Of a stretch of 6,267 nt of DNA, positions 5,891 to 6,267 are shown in pieces. The stretch lies in NCBI GenBank assembly GCA_023260935.1, contig JALQTL010000475.1, forward strand, positions 1 through 6,267. Direction: 5' to 3'. This DNA comes from Paracoccaceae bacterium. Its GTDB lineage: Bacteria; Pseudomonadota; Alphaproteobacteria; Rhodobacterales; Rhodobacteraceae. A program made the translations under genes and the position numbers. Position 1 is the stretch's first letter, and each line of letters starts with the position of its first letter. Below the pieces are notes generated by a model. It made no database searches. It was not told the origin of the DNA and worked only from the letters and a program-made list of their open reading frames with translations.

Positions 5891-5951
5891 TCCCAGACCC
5901 TAACACCGCGCGGGCAGCGGAAAAAGCGAACCTCAGGTCACGAATGGTGTC

Positions 5952-6009
5952 GCCTTTGCAAGATTGACGGCAGAGGCGTGAATGTTGGCCCCATCAGCGA
6001 TGCAAAGGC
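5952..6009. repeat. 9-bp inverted repeat GCCTTTGCA / TGCAAAGGC
   Basis: GCCTTTGCA (5952-5960) is perfectly complementary to TGCAAAGGC (6001-6009), 40 nt apart. The right arm is also used by the large hairpin at 5987-6052, so only one pairing can form at a time. The flanking 5891-5951 shows no gene and no clear antiporter promoter. Confidence 0.45.
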
Positions 6010-6052
6010 TCGCGATGCCGGGCATCACGGGCCTTTATCGATGGTAGGGGCC
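5987..6052. repeat. 66-nt imperfect hairpin in the gap-antiporter intergenic region
   Basis: GGCCCC (5987-5992) pairs with GGGGCC (6047-6052) and CGAT (5998-6001) with ATCG (6037-6040). AAAGGC (6004-6009) pairs with GCCTTT (6031-6036), a T-G wobble plus CG/CG continue the stem, and GATGC (6014-6018) pairs with GCATC (6022-6026) around a 3-nt loop. One C-A mismatch, one 2-nt bulge and one internal loop interrupt it. It is too long for an ordinary terminator. It may be a REP-like palindromic element, a structured 3'UTR of gap, or a leader of the antiporter mRNA. Confidence 0.55.
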
Positions 6053-6065
6053 GAACGGTCGGCCC
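6048..6065 (-). terminator. Hairpin terminator of gap
   Basis: GGGCCGA (6048-6054) and TCGGCCC (6059-6065) form a perfect 7-bp stem with a 4-nt loop, 6 nt beyond the gap stop codon on the minus strand. There is no strong T run after it. Its inner bases 6048-6052 overlap the outer stem of the 5987-6052 hairpin. Confidence 0.6.
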
Positions 6066-6071
6066 GGGGCG

Positions 6072-6131
6072 TCAGATCAGTTTCGCCATGGCCACGGCGG
6101 TATCTGCCATGCGGTTGGAAAAGCCCCATTG
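6072..6131 (-). pseudogene. gap: C-terminal remnant of glyceraldehyde-3-phosphate dehydrogenase
   Basis: The minus strand reads WGFSNRMADTAVAMAKLI and a TGA stop, which is the conserved C-terminus of GAPDH (normally preceded by WYDNE). GAPDH oxidises glyceraldehyde 3-phosphate with NAD+ and phosphate in glycolysis. Here the codon before Trp is CAA rather than the expected GAA, then LV rather than DN, and the similarity stops. Further upstream the same frame meets a TAG (6183-6185). The other roughly 310 residues of the gene are therefore not contiguous with this end. It is either a gene cut by a rearrangement or insertion, or an assembly joint. Its stop is followed by a plausible terminator, so the 3' end itself looks native. 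Confidence 0.75.
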
Positions 6132-6153
6132 AACAAGTAGCATTGCACAAGTA
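6126..6153. repeat. Two tandem 14-bp units at the gap breakpoint
   Basis: CCATTGAACAAGTA (6126-6139) and GCATTGCACAAGTA (6140-6153) are directly adjacent and match at 12 of 14 positions. The first unit contains the last gap-like bases (CCATT, 6126-6130), so the repeat straddles the joint between gap and foreign DNA. Confidence 0.55.
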
Positions 6154-6267
6154 GTGCCCCCTGACACATGTCCATGCAAAGTCTACAGTCTGTAATTGGA
6201 GCTCTGCCGCGGAGGCCTTGGCAAAACCGGTAAAGCTGTTCTTGCCAGGATCCAGACAGGCAATCTG
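6132..6267. other. Unassigned lower-GC DNA abutting the gap remnant
   Basis: These 136 bases hold 70 G or C (about 51%), clearly poorer than the rest of the window by eye. They do not encode the upstream part of GAPDH in any frame. One minus-strand frame (from 6267) is open through the segment and starts with QIACLDPGKNSF, loosely like the LD-x-GKN start of IS110-type transposases, but the similarity does not continue. I cannot name it; the end of a mobile element or a chimeric joint are the likely options. Confidence 0.4.

Noticed and set aside
5961..5986. Promoter for the antiporter gene upstream of 5890
   Set aside because: A TTGCAA-like -35 can be picked on the minus strand, but no acceptable -10 follows at proper spacing.
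6132..6267. IS110-type transposase start on the minus strand (QIACLDPGKNSF)
   Set aside because: Only about eight residues resemble the family's LD-x-GKN start. The following residues do not fit and there is no start codon in the window, so it is mentioned but not called.

Overview
The window is high-GC DNA that reads as an alphaproteobacterium of the Rhodobacterales (Rhodobacteraceae/Paracoccaceae type). The protein sequences (MmsA, CoaD, a long CNBD-containing antiporter, a DUF1127 protein) and the codon choice both point there. This assignment is by recognition only; no search was run.

Layout. 1-876 (minus) is the N-terminal part of methylmalonate-semialdehyde dehydrogenase (mmsA). Within the window it changes abruptly, in frame, into what looks like an enoyl-CoA hydratase segment (1-66). 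A 102-bp divergent promoter region holding two dyads follows, then a LysR-family regulator (979-1875, plus), a two-CBS-domain protein (1930-2364, plus) and coaD (2443-2940, plus), which ends in a hairpin terminator. Convergent to these, on the minus strand, are a 56-aa DUF1127 protein (3045-3215) with a heat-shock-sigma-like promoter, and an 853-aa CPA1 Na+/H+ antiporter with a C-terminal cyclic-nucleotide-binding-like domain (3329-5890). Upstream of the antiporter lies a strongly structured intergenic stretch (about 5950-6065). It sits just after the last 18 codons of a gap (GAPDH) gene (6072-6128), whose remaining upstream part is absent and replaced by unrelated, lower-GC DNA (6132-6267).

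How the parts fit. The LysR gene is divergent from mmsA and is the natural candidate regulator of valine/branched-chain catabolism here. CBS protein and coaD are housekeeping-type genes running in the same direction. The DUF1127 gene and the antiporter look like stress- and ion-homeostasis functions. No CRISPR array, tRNA, rRNA or complete mobile element is visible.

The most notable signals are the two abrupt breaks in conserved genes near the two ends of the window (mmsA to ech-like at about 67; gap to unknown at about 6130), both with short shared sequence at the joint. They may be real rearrangements or chimeric assembly/amplification joints. The next most notable are the mutually exclusive hairpins downstream of gap and the DUF1127 promoter. 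I did not find convincing evidence of a wholly new multi-gene system.
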